Part shown: positions 44,961-56,279 of the stretch, one piece after another
How the letters are laid out: every line of letters begins with the position of its first letter
Numbering within the stretch: the first letter of the stretch is position 1
Assembly (NCBI GenBank): GCA_963556195.1
Contig: OY744525.1
Span: 23,982,718-24,046,717 of the forward strand
DNA: 64,000 bases
Source of the DNA: Sepiola atlantica
Taxonomy: Eukaryota; Mollusca; Cephalopoda; Sepiida; Sepiolidae
Direction: 5' to 3'
The notes under the pieces: generated by a model
The model's database searches: none
The model's input: the letters and a program-made list of their open reading frames with translations, nothing else
Told to the model about the DNA's origin: nothing
Made by a program: the position numbers and the translations under genes

Positions 44961-45731
44961 GTAATTAATAATTCAATAAACTGCAAACCCCAAATATTGA
45001 TTTTGATGAAAAGAAGCGACATTTAATGTGTAATCATCGAACAGTTTCAACAGCTGCTATATCCATTGCACCTAATGTCAATCTGGTAACCTTAGTTTGT
45101 TGCACGGATCTTCAAATGAATGTTGGTCACACATCAAAATGATCAAAATCTTCCACTCTATAATAAAGACCAATGTGTATTTCTTTGTACATATAAAAAT
45201 ATATATCAGTCCAGTCATGTAAAAAAAAATTGCCTGTTGAACTCATTTCAAGGGTTTAGAGGAAGGAAGAAAGCAAATAGCAAATTCGACCACCTACCCT
45301 TCTGCTATCTAAAATAAATTCGGAAAGAAATCCTTCATTCTTTTTCCATAAGGAAACTTTTTTTCCTCTCTTCTTTCTATACCGATTGATACGTTTTTTT
45401 TACATCTTTTTTTTTAAATTTCCAGTTTGCTGCGTTTTCTTTCTTTCATATTTATTTTTTATTCTTAACTTAACTGATTGAGACGTTATTTTATGTGAAT
45501 ATAAATATAGATACGAATCAGTGGCGTTGGAAGGTCTGGTAATGCCCGGGGTCAACCTTAATTATTAGTCCTAGTACTGAGAAATATAAGAACTGAAGAT
45601 CGTTTGAATATGATTGGATGCCCCCTGAATTTGGATGCCCAAGGCAACTGCCTTATCTTCAAGGCACTGGTGTAAACACTAGCGAAGCATAATTTTTTTC
45701 TTCATCATTTTTAATGGAGGTTGTGCACACA

Positions 45732-46473
45732 TCTATATACATAAAACTCAACGTATGTGTGTGTGTGCGATGTTTGTGTACTCTTTATCTCAAAGCCTGG
45801 ATTCTCCTCCAGCGCTCACAGTAGCCACGGCTACTACTTTCCTTTATCTCTCCATCATGTCTACCCAAATTTTTTATGTACTTGCATGACATTTTTCTTC
45901 AAATTATCATACTGAAGAAGTCTTACAATAAAGACGAAACGTTGATGAATATATAAAAAGTATTTATTGTTTTTTTTTCGTTTTTCATTTTCCAAAGGTA
46001 AGAGAATCTACATAAAATCTAAAAGTGTATTCTTATGTAAAATTAATCGGGGAAGACAATGGAAGTGGTCCCGAATCTTTAAGGGGTCTGTGAGAGCATA
46101 ACACCCTTAGAATTTCAAATATATCCTATTTTTATAAAATTTAAATGACATGTATGAAATTTTCTGGAGAAGACAATGGAAGTGGTTCTGAATCTCTATG
46201 TTGCCCTATGTGTTCTGAATATCTATGTGACTCATAGGGACAGAACCCCCTTAAAACTTTAACTACATATTTTAATTTTAAACCATATGTATAAGACACT
46301 AATTCAGAGAGATTTTCAACATTTTAACTTCTTCCGACTATATTAGGGAGCGAAACAGGAGGAGGGGGTGCAGTAAAAAACAAAGAAAGTAATTTGGTTT
46401 TATGAGGATAGTGAAAAAAGTACATAGTAGCGACCCTTATTAGATCCCGAGTAACGCCGGCTCTTCCTGCTAG
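45732..46473 (+). mobile_element. Non-autonomous Helitron, apparently complete (742 bp)
   Basis: Starts with TC after an A ('a|tctatatacataaaactc', 45731/45732) and ends with the hairpin-like 'cccgagtaacgccgg' and CTAG before a T (46470-46473/46474), as expected for A^T insertion. Inside is a local direct duplication ('agacaatggaagtggt' at about 46054 and 46174) and no Rep/helicase coding. The hairpin stem is weakened by substitutions. Confidence 0.75.
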
Positions 46474-46474
46474 T

Positions 46475-46960
46475 AATATAATAAAACATAAAATATCGAA
46501 GTGCTGCTAACCCAGGCATCACCTCGCCCACTGCCGTCGCGAGAATTGTAGATTAAATTAAAGCGAGGCTAGAGTGATTGATATGTTGTGTCACAATAGA
46601 TGGATTCATTCTATCGAGAGATTTATTAAGTTACACGTGCTCTAACGTCATATCGCTCGTTACATTTAATTACGAGATAAACAAACACACTATCTAATCT
46701 CGAACGGTAAAGACAGCACGGAAAATAAAAACAAGTGAAAAGACTGAAAAAAAAAAAAAAAAAATGTAATCTATTTGTTTCTAATGGCGAGAGTAGTCGG
46801 GGAGGAATTATAATTTTTTTTTTTTTTTTTTCAGATTATCCTTCAAAACATAGACATGGTTTTAGAGGCGTCCTCACATCTCTAGAAGAGGCTCCGTCTG
46901 TTGGTCAGTCGCACTTTCCTTTTTTGTTTCTTTTTTCTTATTTTATCGTTTTTACTGAGG
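46475..46960. other. Spacer with homopolymers and a repeat fragment
   Basis: A18- and T18-class runs at about 46746 and 46815. 'attatccttcaaaacataga' (46836) is related to 50910-50935. The 183-residue plus-strand ORF starting at 46735 is the antisense shadow of the retrotransposon remnant that follows. Confidence 0.55.
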
Positions 46961-47565
46961 ATGGAGCATCCTACCGGATGCCAGACATTCACCCGTTATT
47001 TCAGAGACTCCAACCGAGAGATCTTTTTAGGATTCTAACCGTCCCTTTAAGCGCAATTGTTTGGATCTCTCTTGCACATTTTAAAATTCTTTTTCATGAG
47101 TTCATTAGCTCCTATGATTACTGGAATGACGGAGATCTTCCTAAGATTCCAGTTCTTTTTCATATATGGAAGTTTTTCTGTTTTTTTTCTTTTTTTTACC
47201 TGCTGGGGCTAGGAAATACCCGACTAGTACACAGGCGCAGGCTATCTTTACCCCTCTTGGAGTGTTGGACCCGTAAGACCTCGTAAGGCTATCCATCTAA
47301 GAGAAGGAAATCTCTGACAAAAAACCTTGCTACCAGCTACTTACGCTGTGGCAGTAAACCGTTGGGGAGGGAGACCTCCTTAGTCCTGATCAACAACCTT
47401 CCTAGAGTTGGAATCTCGAACATAAGACCTTGGTATTTAGTTATCTTCTCCTTCTCATCTCTACTTAAGCCAGCATCATTCGGGACAGTGACTTCAAGTA
47501 GGGTGGCTACTCTCTTTTTTGTCCCGTATCACTATGTCAGGTCTAACAGCTTTGTTTTCTAAATA
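46960..47565 (-). pseudogene. Non-LTR retrotransposon ORF, post-RT C-terminal remnant
   Basis: On the minus strand, frames joined by shifts read 'AVRPDIVIRDKKE' and 'VTVPNDAG', then 'KEKITKYQGLMFEI', and further on 'ISVIPVIIGANELMKKNF'. This order ('RPDI...DK', 'D(V/A)xxPxD', 'EKxxKY', 'VxPVVxGALG') is the region after the RT domain in L1/R2-type animal elements. Stops and frameshifts interrupt it at several places, and the RT domain is missing. It differs from both RT remnant types elsewhere in the window, so it is a third non-LTR lineage. Plus-strand ORFs of 183 and 66 residues here are shadows. Confidence 0.75.
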
Positions 47566-47659
47566 TGTAGCTGTAGGAATTGTATTGACATAGTAAATGG
47601 TGTATGACTTATTTCCAACAGTTCTTCAGTTTTAAATAGCATTATCATTGCTAAACACA

Positions 47660-47945
47660 GAGTTTGAATTACCTACTAAACACCATCCTCAAGTGCCTTC
47701 AGTCTCTCTGTACAGGGGTTTGTCAGAACAACCTGACATGAGGATACTTTACCCTACACGTAAACCCTGACCAAATATTTATAATAACATAGTATTCGAA
47801 GCCCAAATAAAATCCTCTCAACACGACTACATACTGGCTCATATGAGAAATGGTACACCTACTCCTAGTGATGTTACAGGTAATAGCACTAAGCTGGATA
47901 CTCCACCAGACCAGATGAATTCTAGTCCTGGAATCCGGCAAGACA
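47660..47945 (-). repeat. Dispersed repeat, inverted copy of 300-590
   Basis: 'ctactaaacaccatcctca', 'tgtacaggggtttgtcag', 'aaaccctgaccaaatattt' and 'ccagaccagatgaattct' are complements of blocks at 1-115 and 320-590. Confidence 0.85.
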
Positions 47946-48214
47946 AAGAAAAGACTACAATAAAGATGAACTATAACATAATTAAGTGGTCAATTGGGGG
48001 GGGGGGGAAATCTAGTGTTCTTCACTGCTTTTCTAACTTGACGTTTGAGAGATAGAGGAGAATATTAATTGGACACTCGGATATCTATGTATCTCATATA
48101 GAAATCAAGTGTTCACCCCAGAAAAGGGGTCCTTGATTTCTGAGATTAACTGAACTAAAATGAAAAAAAGAACAAGAGAGTGAATAGATGTACCATCCAT
48201 ATATAATTATACTG

Positions 48215-48745
48215 AAGCTGGGTTAATCAACGTTTGTTTCCCCCCGAAGGATTTTTTGAAATATATTTTAATCACACATAAAATACATGCTAAAATTTTC
48301 GTCAGTTTTGGGATTGAGTTATGTTTAAAAAAAAAAAAAAAAGTTGCATTGTAATTGTTCTAATTAATCGCAATTCGCAATTGACTCATGAAGTGACCCA
48401 TTTCTTAATACTCTTCTATCTATCATTCCCCCCCCCCCCTTGCCACTGTATGTTATTTGACCCTTGCTCTTATTTTATGCAGTATCACTCTCTCAACAGT
48501 TTAAGGTAGCATAGAAAGGAAAGCATAAAAAGATTGGAATAGTCCACTATAAACGAAAAACAATATCACCAGATATGATAATACTATTTAACTCGTCGTT
48601 GGTGAGGAAAAGAGGGAGAAAGAGATAGGGAGCAGAAAGAGACTAATTTTGGGATTATTTCTTTTTGTATATGTAACTGGTTTTGTAAACTCACTTTTTC
48701 CTGATTCAAATAATTTGATCCAAGCTACATGGGTGACCAAACTGG
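48215..48745 (+). repeat. About 500-bp dispersed segment, copy 2
   Basis: Collinear with 21270-21795. This copy has an A16-class run at 48330 and a C11 run at 48427-48437 where the other has shorter runs. Confidence 0.85.
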
Positions 48746-48769
48746 TTATATGTTTTGGCTCTATCATTC

Positions 48770-49780
48770 ATTCGGTCTGTCACATTCAGTTTGAAATAGC
48801 ATTTTCATCGCTAAAGTCATTGTTTCAGCTTTTATTTCAAACATATTTATAAAAGGCTCTGTCCGTAAGTCAGTCTGTCATGCTTACGTTTGAAATAAAA
48901 TGTTCCATGGTCTGTCACGCTTAAGTTTGAAATAAAATGTTCCATGGTTTGTCGCGCTTAAGTTTGAAATAAAATGTTCCATAGTCTGTCATGCTTACGT
49001 TTGAAATAAAATGTTCCATGGTCTGTCGCGCTTAAGTTTGAAATAAAATGTTCCATGGTCTGTCACGCTTAAGTTTGAAATCAAATGTTCCATGGTCTGT
49101 CGCGCTTAAGTTTGAAATAAAATGTTCCATGGTTTGTCGCGCTTAAGTTTGAAATAAAATGTTCCATGGTCTGTCGCGCTTAAGTTTGAAATAAAATGTT
49201 CCATGGTCTGTCACGCTTAAGTTTGAAATCAAATGTTCCATGGTCTGTCGCGCTTAAGTTTGAAATAAAATGTTCCATGGTTTGTCGCGCTTAAGTTTGA
49301 AATAAAATGTTCCATAGTCTGTCATGCTTACGTTTGAAATAAAATGTTCCATAGTCTGTCATGCTTACGTTTGAAATAAAATGTTCCATGGTCTGTCGCG
49401 CTTAAGTTTGAAATCAAATGTTCCATGGTCTGTCGCGCTTAAGTTTGAAATCAAATGTTCCATGGTCTGTCGCGCTTAAGTTTGAAATCAAATGTTCCAT
49501 GGTCTGTCGCGCTTAAGTTTGAAATAAAATGTTCCATGGTCTGTCATGCTTACGTTTGAAATAAAATGTTTCATAGTCTGTCACGCTTACGTTTGAAATA
49601 AAATGTTTCATGGTCTGTCAAGCTTAAGTTTGAACGAAAATGTTTCATGGTCTGTCATGCTTAAGTTTGAAAGAAAATGTTCCCTGGTCTGTCATGCTTA
49701 CGTTTGAAATAAAATGTTCCATGGTCTGTCACGCTTAAAATAGCAGCTTCATTACGAAATGCACAGATTTAATGGACGCA
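48770..49780 (-). repeat. 37-bp-unit array (E), about 23 copies
   Basis: Read on the plus strand the unit is 'ggtctgtcgcgcttaagttt' plus 'gaaataaaatgttccat', 37 bp. The variant 'ggtttgtcgcgc' at 48946 and 49131 is 185 bp (five units) apart. It is the reverse complement of the 14.6-kb satellite unit and aligns to it without gaps. It is flanked by parts of the parent dispersed element, including 'tttaatggacgcatctta' at 49768. Confidence 0.95.
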
Positions 49781-49914
49781 TCTTAAGTGTTCTTTTGTTT
49801 TCTATGTCAATTTTTTTGATTCTTTGTCTTTGACTTTATTTTACTTTTTTAATATCAATAATTGAAATGTAATCATAGTCGACAGTGAAACAAGTCGCAC
49901 TCTTTCGGTGATTC

Positions 49915-49985
49915 ACGCTGGATGTGATTGGCCTGATGAATACCGCTTCCGCCTATGAAATCGGCAATGCCAAATTCGAATCCTA
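49915..49985 (+). pseudogene. tRNA-like fragment
   Basis: 'gtgattggcctgatgaatac' and 'ccaaattcgaatcctatc' give a rough A-box/B-box pair about 50 nt apart, related to 56375-56445. Likely a SINE core or tRNA relic. Confidence 0.4.
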
Positions 49986-49989
49986 TCAG

Positions 49990-51240
49990 CTATTGTGTAG
50001 CAACATTGAATGCAGGTCTATAAAAATAATGTAAAAAACGGTATTTTCCACATAAGGTTATATTAAGCAGAAAAGTGGAAAATTTCATTAAAAGTTCAAA
50101 GATTAGAATGAGGCCCAAGTGTCAGGAAGTCGAGAGACACATAGTGGGTAAGCGGATAAAATGTTTCTCTTTTTTCTCTACTGTGAATAAGAGCTGTCAT
50201 GTTTTGGATAGCTGCTTCTCCGTGACCCTATGGGGGATGGGCTGGGAGGAAGACTCGCAGGGTATTATGTAATATTAATGTATACATTATATGAACAGCC
50301 ATTTTTTTTCAGTTCTAACTGAACAGGCGGACACCCGGTGTGTTTTGAACGAAAAAAAACAAAAAAAAACGTTAAAACACAAATAAACTTATCCAGATGT
50401 TGACTGGCTTTGACATACGTCTTGAGACTTGCGTTCTCCTTGATCTTCTTGTCAAACAGTATATACTATAAAGACAATTAATAAGAAATAAACATTGTTA
50501 AACCCGAAATGATTTTGTGTGCTGTCATTACTAATAACTTTTTACAACCACTGTTATTAAAAGACGAAAAGTAACACACATTATGACAGACGTCCAACGG
50601 CTGTTAACCACAACAAAAAAGAAGAGAACGAACTACTACTATGCGTTATCTACACCACAATACTCCTGCTGTTTATGTGATGAGCTGCCATCCAGATAAT
50701 CTGCTGGGATTTAAGAATTGGTCCACCATAATGATACAATTGTGGTCATTTATACTATAATAATGGTGGGGAAAGTAATAACATGCAATTTACCAGTTAT
50801 AGCTAAAAACAAAAGCAATTTTCATTCAATTAATTGTATACAATCAATCGTGTATAATAGGCATTGTTTTGAGAGAAGTTGGAAACTAAGAGCATTATTT
50901 ATTTCGTCAAATTATCCTTTGAAAGCATCGACATGTTTTTTTGATGTGTCCACACATGTTATATATTCAAGTGGCCTTGGGGAGCACGGAGACAGTATGT
51001 AGACATTCAGGAGTTTATGTTTAGAACATATAAACAGAATGGACGAAAAACGAAAGTATCTATTAACAAGATGCGGGTCGGGGGATAGAATTTGTTTAGA
51101 AGCCAAAAAGAACATATGTAAAATGTAGGCTCTTAAAAATAGCCAGTGTTGAACTGTCTCTGCCTGATAAATGTACCCGAGTTAATGAAATGAACAACAT
51201 ATATTTGGGGTACAAACATCTTTATGTTAATTACTCGTAA
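49990..51240. other. Spacer, nothing firmly assigned
   Basis: Position 50905 onward has a short match to 46836. ORFs up to 94 residues lack recognisable motifs. Confidence 0.45.
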
Positions 51241-51244
51241 TGAC

Positions 51245-51312
51245 GATGGTCTGTCATGCTTAAGTTTGAAATAAAATGTTCCACGTTCTGTCATGCTTAA
51301 GTTTGAAAAAAC
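51245..51312 (-). repeat. Two units of the 37-bp family
   Basis: 'ctgtcatgcttaagtttgaa' occurs twice, 39 bp apart, joined by 'ataaaatgttcca', i.e. the 48.9-kb array type. Confidence 0.9.
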
Positions 51313-51477
51313 AACCACCAGACATGTATCAAGTCCAGCGGAATATGACCAACAATCCAGTCAAGTAAGTCTTATCTCTTCGTCTCATGAGACTAGTCAT
51401 TATTACCAATATAACAAACCTCGGAGTCTTCCCAGTATGAAACACGCGTATCTATAAAAATCTCTGCTTCAGAAGTT

Positions 51478-51725
51478 TTGAGATGAGGATTAATGATTTG
51501 TGGTATTTTGGAGTATTCGGACTACTATTCTCATCTTAATTGTTATTTTCACAACGTTTCGACCGATGTAATCTCCGACCTTCTTCAGGTGCATCTTTTC
51601 AAATGAGTATCTTTATGTCGAACTCGAAAACCTATATGGAATTTCAAACGGAACCCTTTTATTTCATCCATGGCAGTAGTTCGAAATTCCGTATAGATTC
51701 CAAAAATTCGAAAAGATGCACCTCT
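51478..51725 (+). repeat. Left half of the fold-back/tRNA-core repeat
   Basis: 'ggactactattctcatctta', 'cacaacgtttcgaccgatgt' and 'gaccttcttcaggtgcatct' match the left end of the 34.2-kb copy. The internal pair 'ggaatttcaaacggaaccc' / 'ttcgaaattccgtatag' is also conserved. No tRNA-like core remains here. Confidence 0.75.
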
Positions 51726-52855
51726 CCGTCTGTCTGTCTGTCTGTCTGGCATGCTTCAGTTTGAAAGAAAATTTCTGTTGCTAAACATGCATCTTTTTTT
51801 AGATGCATTCAATCATCTCCAGACCCTATTTACTTGTCTCCCCACGAGGGCAGAGTTAGACACAATATCTGCTTTTTTTTTTAAATGTGGGGAAAATCCA
51901 GCTCCCCAAAAAGGGTCACTCTGGATTAGGACAAAAATTAAAATTGTCTTAGTCTAGAAGAATTTCTCCTTCACTGACCGAAGACAGAAGTTAAAGTGAA
52001 GACTTAGAACAGATACTACACTTTGCTCCGAGCCAAAATGACAAGTTTGTCAGTCGATTTAACATGCTTAAGTTTTAAATAGCATTTTCGTTGGTCTGTC
52101 ACGCTTAATTGTGAAATAGCGTTTTTATCGCTTAAAATGCAGATTGAATAGGAATCTTTTCTGTGATGCTGACCTTTCAAAAATCCACATGTCGTTTCCT
52201 TTTTTCAATTCCCTTCCCTTTAATTTTTGCTATCAATAATTGAAATATATCATGTGTTCAACAAACATTTAATCATAGCCAAAACGAAGGGCAATATTTT
52301 GTATTATTAATGTTAGAATATAAAATATTTTGGTAGCACAAGAAATGAAAAGAGGGTGGGGGAAGTTAAACATCTATGAACTATAAAATAGTATCTGTTC
52401 CGTTACAAATGACGAAAAGAAAACGATATCCAACAGTTTTATAGCAGAATAAAATTTATTTATATTCAAAAATTGAGCTGATCACATGACCAGTTACTTC
52501 TTGAATATTGGGTGCTTCTGTATTATTGGGGCAGATGAAATTTTCATTTTCATTTTAGAAGAGTCAGTTGAAATTAGGAAAAGTGTCGTAAAACGAAATA
52601 AAATGGAAAAAATAATTGCAAAAATGTATTGAATAATATGAGTGTTACATTTTAGCCTGGTCTTGTGCCAGACTTAAGCTAAATTGATAACTAGACGACC
52701 ATAATCGAAAATGATTGGCACTAAATGTCAGAGTTCTAAAATTAGGTGTGTACGCCATTAAATAATATGGGAGTTTCCATTTTCAAATATGCGGGGATGC
52801 AGGTTTTTTTAGGTGTTTCTGTATCAGATGAAATTTTCATTTTTATTTTAGAAGA
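51726..52855. other. Fragments of the 37-bp dispersed element and a direct repeat
   Basis: Solo copies lie at about 51735-51800 and 52065-52270 (with the 3' flank 'caataattgaaatat'). Positions 52500-52575 and 52795-52860 are a direct pair ('agatgaaattttcatttt', 'agaagagtcagttgaaa') belonging to the fold-back that follows. No gene. Confidence 0.55.
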
Positions 52856-52856
52856 G

Positions 52857-53290
52857 TCAGTTGAAAGGGGAGATAATTGAAACTTTTTTTTTTTGTTTGT
52901 AAACATAACCCATAAGGAAAATCCAGAGAATTAGCAAGAAAATAAATTAAAAAAGGGTACTTATGCAGTTCATGAACCAGGCTGAAATAATAACGTTATA
53001 ATTTAGAAAGCCATTCTTTACATGGGGGAGGTGAAAGGGGTTGATTAACTATTCTGTACTTTCACCTAACAATTTAATAAACAGAATAGTTAATCAACCC
53101 CCCACCTCCCCATGTTAAGAATGGCTTTCTAAATTATAACGTTATTATTTCAGCCCGGTCCGTAAACTATATAAGTACCCTTTTAAAAATTTATTTTCAT
53201 ACTAATTCTCTTGCTTTTCCTTATGTGTTATGTTCACAAGAACAAACAAAAAAGACAGTTTGAATTATCTCTCCTTTCAATCTTTCCCCA
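52857..53290. mobile_element. Fold-back element, about 200-bp arms and 23-nt loop
   Basis: The left arm 52857-53057 and right arm 53081-53290 pair along their length ('ggttgattaactattctg' / 'cagaatagttaatcaacc', 'aaataataacgttataattt', 'agggtacttat'). Scattered mismatches and a few indels show it is older than the 11.2-kb palindrome. Outer ends also match 52505-52530. No coding. Confidence 0.92.
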
Positions 53291-53315
53291 ATAATGCAGA
53301 AGCATCAAATAATGT

Positions 53316-53640
53316 TTAGTGAAATTGATTTTTAAATGTGATTGAAGAGAAAATGAAAATATACTGCCCTGTACAGGGATTGAACTCATTGTCAATAAGC
53401 TTTTTTAATGCGATATTTATAAAATTCCTTAACTTTTTAACTAAAAGGGAAAACCAAAAATCGCTGTTTTCTCTTAAAGTAAGTTTTATTCCATTTAACT
53501 GAGCTTGCAAACTTCTACACAGATGATAATCTGTTGGTGCGAGATCCGGAGAATACGATGGGTGATGCATAATTTCCCAGACGTATTTTTCTCAGAAATA
53601 TTTGATCTTTTGTACAGTGTTGGATCTATTGTTTTATTGA
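53316..53640 (-). pseudogene. mariner transposase, C-terminal remnant
   Basis: On the minus strand 53570-53316 reads 'MHHPSYSPDLAPTDYHLCRS', 'LQAQLNGIKL', the conserved mariner box YSPDLAPxDY (the last catalytic Asp is the D of this box) followed by 'HLFRSLQ...L.G'. Upstream, frameshifted, 'LRKIRLGNYASP' corresponds to the segment just before it. The rest of the DD34D domain and the N terminus are lost and the reading frame is broken. Its lineage differs from the 29.5- and 60.9-kb elements. Confidence 0.88.
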
Positions 53641-53699
53641 GCCTTAAAAAACGAGCAGAACATTCGTTATGAGCTAATATAAAAATAAATGTATGTTTG

Positions 53700-53732
53700 A
53701 CATCCGGGCAACGTCGGGTAAGTCAGCTCGTA
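53700..53732 (+). mobile_element. Degenerate Helitron-like 3' end
   Basis: 'ccgggcaacgtcggg' followed by 'taagtcag' and 'ctcgt' in place of CTAGT. The start of the element was not found. Confidence 0.5.
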
Positions 53733-54360
53733 TTTTTATATTTTACCATGATAAATAAATATGAGTGTGCTTTTCTTTTTTGCCATTCTTAAATAAATTG
53801 AAATGTAATCATGGTTGACAGTCAAACAGTCAAAGTTGGGTGAATGTTATTATTATTATCCTGTCGACAAAGACATTGTTTGTTTGACCGTTCAGGTGTG
53901 CATCTTTTTATATTCGGGTGCAGAAGAGTTGCCATCTTGTTTTGTATTTCCCCAATTCCCTTGGTTATCATTTTTTTTTTTTTTTTTTAGATATGATCAA
54001 ATTAAAACCAGCAAAGCATAGTGGTGTTTAATGTTATGATTCATTTGATAAAGACATTAAACCTTGAAGAACAACAAAAAGAAAAGAGAAAAAAAAAACG
54101 GATATTCTTCTGATAGATTCATTCAATCTACACATTGGCTGATGAAAGTGACTTTTCAGACTTAAGCTTGACAGAGCAACAGACCAACCGAAGGACTAAT
54201 GGAAATACATGTAGTACATAAAAATGCCATTTCAAACTTAAGCGGGGGGGGGGGGCGGCGAAGGGTGGACATGACACTGTCAAACTTTGTGACGATTGCA
54301 CTGAAGTTATTTTTAAAAATGCGATTTTCATTGGTGTGTTCAGCTTAAATTTGAAATAAC

Positions 54361-54715
54361 ATTTTGGTTACTCTCCTTTTGGCTAAGATCAAAGTGTAGT
54401 ATCTGTTCTGATGGATACTTCACCCCCATAGACTGGTATTGTCTTGGCCTTCGGGGCTTGATTTACGCCGGTCTATGGGTCTGTCCTGTGCAGTTCTAGG
54501 AGGTCCACCCTCCCAGGCTTCGCCTCCCCTCTTTGGGGAGGAGTAAGTTTATTGCTTACTGCCTGAGGCGCCCCTACCGGGGAATGCCGACGGGGCTGCC
54601 CAGGCCATTTTTAAACCCCACTTTCTCGACCCGACCTTGGGTCACATCTTACTTGTGGGAGTAAGATAAAAACTGGCCTTGTGCCTAACTCCTGGAGAGG
54701 AGTAAATCAATACTC
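54361..54715 (+). mobile_element. U2 snRNA-headed SINE
   Basis: The first 40 or so bases, 'ccttttggctaagatcaaag' then 'tgtagtatctgttct', follow the 5' end of U2 snRNA, with one extra A and the branch-site-pairing GTAGTA intact. U2 similarity ends by about 54405. The body (about 54415-54700) carries 'ctgtgcagttctaggaggtc', 'aggcgcccctaccggggaat' and 'ggccttgtgcctaact', shared with the 58.0- and 30.3-kb copies. A 12-bp stem (54425-54436 with 54468-54479) encloses 'ggccttcggggc'. U2-headed SINEs are known in other animals; this family I cannot name. The absence of the rest of U2 rules out a snRNA gene. Confidence 0.85.
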
Positions 54716-54780
54716 TGTCACACCTAAGTTTGAAATAGAATTTTCATTGTTAAACATTAAGTGATTTTCAATAACGATTT

Positions 54781-54855
54781 AGAGAGAGTGGAAGCAAGAG
54801 AGAGAGCGGGAGAGAGAGAGCGAGAGAGAGAGCAAGAGAGAGAGAAAGCAAGAGA
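54781..54855 (+). repeat. GA microsatellite
   Basis: Imperfect (GA)n with GC and GG interruptions. Confidence 0.95.
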
Positions 54856-55250
54856 CATTTTCTAACTAATCTTTGGGGGCCATGGCAGATCGAGTAGAGA
54901 GAATAGATATTCACCAAAGATGGCCTCTGTGGGTTGTATTGCATATCTCAACAATTGTAGTGAAAAATGTGATGAAAAGAATGAAAAATACTTAAGTGTC
55001 CTCCAAAAACGAGTCCTTTACGTCATTTTATCATGTGAATTTAACTTTTAAAGGGGGAAGGGGATGCACATGTCTAAATAAGAAGAAAGGTTCCTGCCGG
55101 GGAGTGAAGAGGAAAAGAACCACTGAACTACATGTTCAAGCTTTATTATAATTGGTGGATTGATTGTTGATTGTATAATTGTCCTGAATATGTGGTTAAA
55201 ACGTGGGTTCGATTGACTCAAAAGTTTTGAAGTTATTTAAAGAATGCAAT
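54856..55250. other. Spacer, nothing recognised
   Basis: No repeat or ORF of interest. Confidence 0.45.
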
Positions 55251-55257
55251 TTTTCTT

Positions 55258-55560
55258 TAGTCTATCATACTTAAGTTTGAAATAGCATTTTCGTTGGTCT
55301 GTCATGCTTAAATTTGAAATAGTATTTTCGTTGGTCTGTCATGCGTAAGTTTGAAATAGGATTTTTGTTTGTCTGTCATGCGTAAGTTTGAAATAGGATT
55401 TTCGTTGGTCTGTCATGCGTAAGTTTGAAATAGTATTTTCGTTGGTCTGTCATGCTTAGGTTTAAAATAGCATTTTCGTTGGTCTGTCATGCTTAACTTT
55501 GAAATAGCATTTTCGTTGTCTGTCATGCTTAAGTTTGAAATAGCATTCTTGTTTGTCATG
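55258..55560 (-). repeat. 37-bp-unit array (F), about 8 copies
   Basis: The unit 'gtttgaaatagcattttcgt' plus 'tggtctgtcatgcttaa' is 37 bp. It keeps the least derived-looking form of the family ('gcattttcgttggtctgtc'). One copy lacks a base (near 55515). Confidence 0.95.
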
Positions 55561-55709
55561 AATAACGTCATAACATTTTAGATGCATCCACACATCTTTA
55601 TAAGAAGCTCTGTCCGTCCAGACTTAAGAATATGCATTACTTATTTTTTTATTTACTAATGAGTCACCACTGATCAAGGTTTAAAGCGATTTGAGGATAG
55701 GGGTTATTG

Positions 55710-55945
55710 ACATGGTTTGGTTTTGTTGTTTTGTTTTACGCCATATAAACCATTTTCGGGTTATTTAATACTGAATATGCTCATGGTTTTGTTGTTTTGT
55801 AGGAAAGAAATTGTTTTTGTTTTTGACTTTGCAGAACATGATTGAGTTTTGCAAAGTGAAAGGAAAAACAAAAACATCAATGTTTGGTGCATTTCTGGTC
55901 AGGAAGCCGGTATCTTCAGACAGCCTGATCTGGTAGCACCAGGGG
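55710..55945 (+). repeat. Dispersed repeat ('ggcatatcaaccctt' family), copy 2
   Basis: Matches 9535-9775 and 58263-58440. The extension 'ggtatcttcagacagcctga' plus 'tctggtagcacca' is shared with 58400-58432. Confidence 0.8.
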
Positions 55946-56270
55946 TTATTGAGATGAATAGATTGTCAGTTGAATGATGATGGAAATCGTGAGGATTGAA
56001 AATAATGAACGAAGTGAATAAAATGTTATGACTTATGACAACTATTTATGGGCCTCAGATTTTAAGATGACGATGTTGTAATCTGCAAGGAGGCAATCCT
56101 GCAGCAATGTGTGAAAAGAAGAGAAGCTTGTTTTTAGAGATGATGAAAGTAACAAGCCACTTTTTCCCCCAATACACAACGTACCAATGCTCTTCGAAGT
56201 GCTGCCATAGTTAACAGTTATTCAAGAGTCTTGAAGTTATTTAAAGAATACGATTTTCTTTGTATTGGAT
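55946..56270. repeat. Fragment shared with 60030-60130
   Basis: 'gattgtcagttgaatgatga' and 'gaataaaatgttatgactta' recur near 60030-60110 with a longer GAT run. The remainder is unassigned. Confidence 0.6.
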
Positions 56271-56279
56271 TCAAAATCC

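Noticed and set aside
46735..47286. 183-residue plus-strand ORF as a host gene
   Set aside because: The minus strand here carries recognisable retrotransposon motifs ('ISVIPVIIGAN'), so the plus ORF is its antisense shadow.
54361..54410. Functional U2 snRNA gene
   Set aside because: Only the first 40 or so nucleotides match; the Sm site and 3' stem-loops are absent.
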